6,536 bases of DNA from positions 1 through 6,536 of the forward strand of contig CAYWRM010000080.1 of the NCBI GenBank assembly GCA_964460905.1, in the 5' to 3' direction. The translations under genes and the position numbers were made by a program. Numbering within the stretch: position 1 is the first letter of the stretch; each line of letters starts with the position of its first letter. This DNA is from GCA-002708315 sp964460905. Lineage in GTDB: Bacteria > Bacteroidota > Bacteroidia > Bacteroidales > F082. The notes under the pieces were generated by a model. It was not told the origin of the DNA. It did not search any database and was given only the letters and a program-made list of their open reading frames with translations. Of the stretch, positions 6,366-6,536 are shown one piece after another.

Positions 6366-6374
6366 AAAGTTAAT

Positions 6375-6396
6375 TAGTTTTGTTAATTACAAACTA
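6375..6396 (+). promoter_or_regulatory. Candidate -7 box within a dyad, upstream of the second receiver gene
   Basis: TAGTTTTG (6375-6382) matches TAnnTTTG and ends 47 bases before the ATG at 6430. It forms the left arm of a dyad: TAGTTTTGT (6375-6383), loop TAATT, then ACAAACTA (6389-6396), eight pairs with one bulged T. The overlap of box and dyad could mean control by a repressor. No standard -33 partner is clear. Confidence 0.4.
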
Positions 6397-6402
6397 TTAT
6401 TG

Positions 6403-6443
6403 ATTCATGATACCACCACCAATTAATTCATGATACCACTACC
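6403..6443 (+). repeat. 23-bp-period tandem duplication of the start region
   Basis: ATTCATGATACCACCACC (6403-6420) recurs as ATTCATGATACCACTACC (6426-6443), 17 of 18 bases identical. Both copies contain an ATG. The first opens an ORF of eight codons (MIPPPINS, 6407-6433) whose TGA overlaps the second ATG as ATGA. Because 23 is not a multiple of three, the first ATG cannot start the receiver protein. Confidence 0.75.
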
Positions 6444-6536
6444 TAACGTACTTATTGTTGACGATTTGGACGTCAATTTAAAACTCTTGGAGGAAATCTG
6501 CAAGAATATCAGAGTTAACCTGATTAAAGCACTTTC
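6430..6536 (+). CDS. Receiver-domain protein, N-terminal part (3' end outside window)
   Basis: The frame from the ATG at 6430 runs open to the end of the window and gives 35 residues: MIPLPNVLIVDDLDVNLKLL followed by EEICKNIRVNLIKAL. This is the first strand, acidic pair (D11-D12) and first helix of a receiver domain; the DDxxxN pattern with N16 is common in Bacteroidota receivers fused to GGDEF, HD-GYP, kinase or other domains. The phosphoacceptor aspartate and any output domain are beyond the window, so the full protein type cannot be named. The start is chosen over the ATG at 6407, which leads into a short ORF. An eight-codon leader overlaps the start by four bases, allowing translational coupling. 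It is not a copy of the 1717-2085 regulator; the N-termini differ. Confidence 0.85.
   Translation, partial: MIPLPNVLIVDDLDVNLKLLEEICKNIRVNLIKAL

Larger units (their letters stand above)
5930..6429. other. 500-bp spacer without a convincing gene
   Basis: No supported coding region lies between the integrase and the second receiver gene. A frame open from 6013 to 6207 contains an ATG at 6130 and could encode 25 residues (MSRLRRWHSILTGDSQEL...), but a frame of this length is expected by chance in AT-rich DNA. The spacer holds a 9-bp inverted repeat (6084-6092 and 6125-6133), a longer imperfect inverted repeat (6196-6283), an inverted copy of the integrase operator unit (6290-6302), a heptad-like stretch (6338-6365) and a promoter with start duplication near its right end. 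Confidence 0.6.

Noticed and set aside
4510..6429. Direct-repeat att sites flanking the integrase
   Set aside because: Only seven- or eight-base matches (for example GTTGTAT, AACCGG) were found between the two flanks, which is chance level.
1..6536. CRISPR array, tRNA or rRNA
   Set aside because: No regularly spaced direct repeats, cloverleaf or rRNA-like segments were seen on either strand.

Overview
The window looks like chromosomal DNA from a low-GC Bacteroidota, most likely of the Bacteroidales/Marinilabiliales kind. This rests on gene content (a DUF4301 protein, a Bacteroidota-type rhomboid tail, a Bacteroidota-type tyrosine recombinase), on AT-rich spacers without strong Shine-Dalgarno sequences, and on several matches to the Bacteroidota -7 promoter box TAnnTTTG. 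The exact genus cannot be read from the sequence.

Layout. At 1-276 is the 3' end of a rhomboid intramembrane protease gene (+). It meets a minus-strand gene for a secreted PEGA-like protein (342-1025) at a perfect 15-bp hairpin terminator (290-325) that can serve both strands. Upstream of it on the minus strand come a PlsC-type acyltransferase (1125-1673) and a stand-alone receiver-domain response regulator (1717-2085), which probably form a two-gene operon. Divergent from them is the DUF4301 gene (2189-3745, +), a predicted nucleotidyltransferase-like protein of unknown substrate. It is followed by trmH (3823-4509, +), a tRNA 2'-O-methyltransferase. Next is a single tyrosine recombinase gene (4676-5929, +) with no recognisable cargo, then about 500 bp without a convincing gene, and finally the first 35 codons of a second receiver-domain protein (6430 to the window end).

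Most of the unusual signal is in the spacers. The divergent region between the response regulator and DUF4301 holds a perfect 14-bp inverted repeat (CTATTTTTATCCCA), and related motifs lie ahead of the acyltransferase and, again as an inverted pair, in the gap before the second receiver gene. The integrase -7 box is overlapped by two tandem 11-bp repeats, with a third copy inverted 1.6 kb away. The start region of the second receiver gene has been tandemly duplicated with a 23-bp period, which creates an 8-residue leader ORF overlapping the true start by ATGA. Heptad-type CAAGAAC repeats precede trmH.

There is no CRISPR array, tRNA, rRNA, insertion sequence or recognisable defence cassette. 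The genes are mostly housekeeping or regulatory. I do not see a clear new multi-gene system; the best candidates for something undescribed are the shared ATCCCA motif set, the integrase operator and the DUF4301 protein itself.
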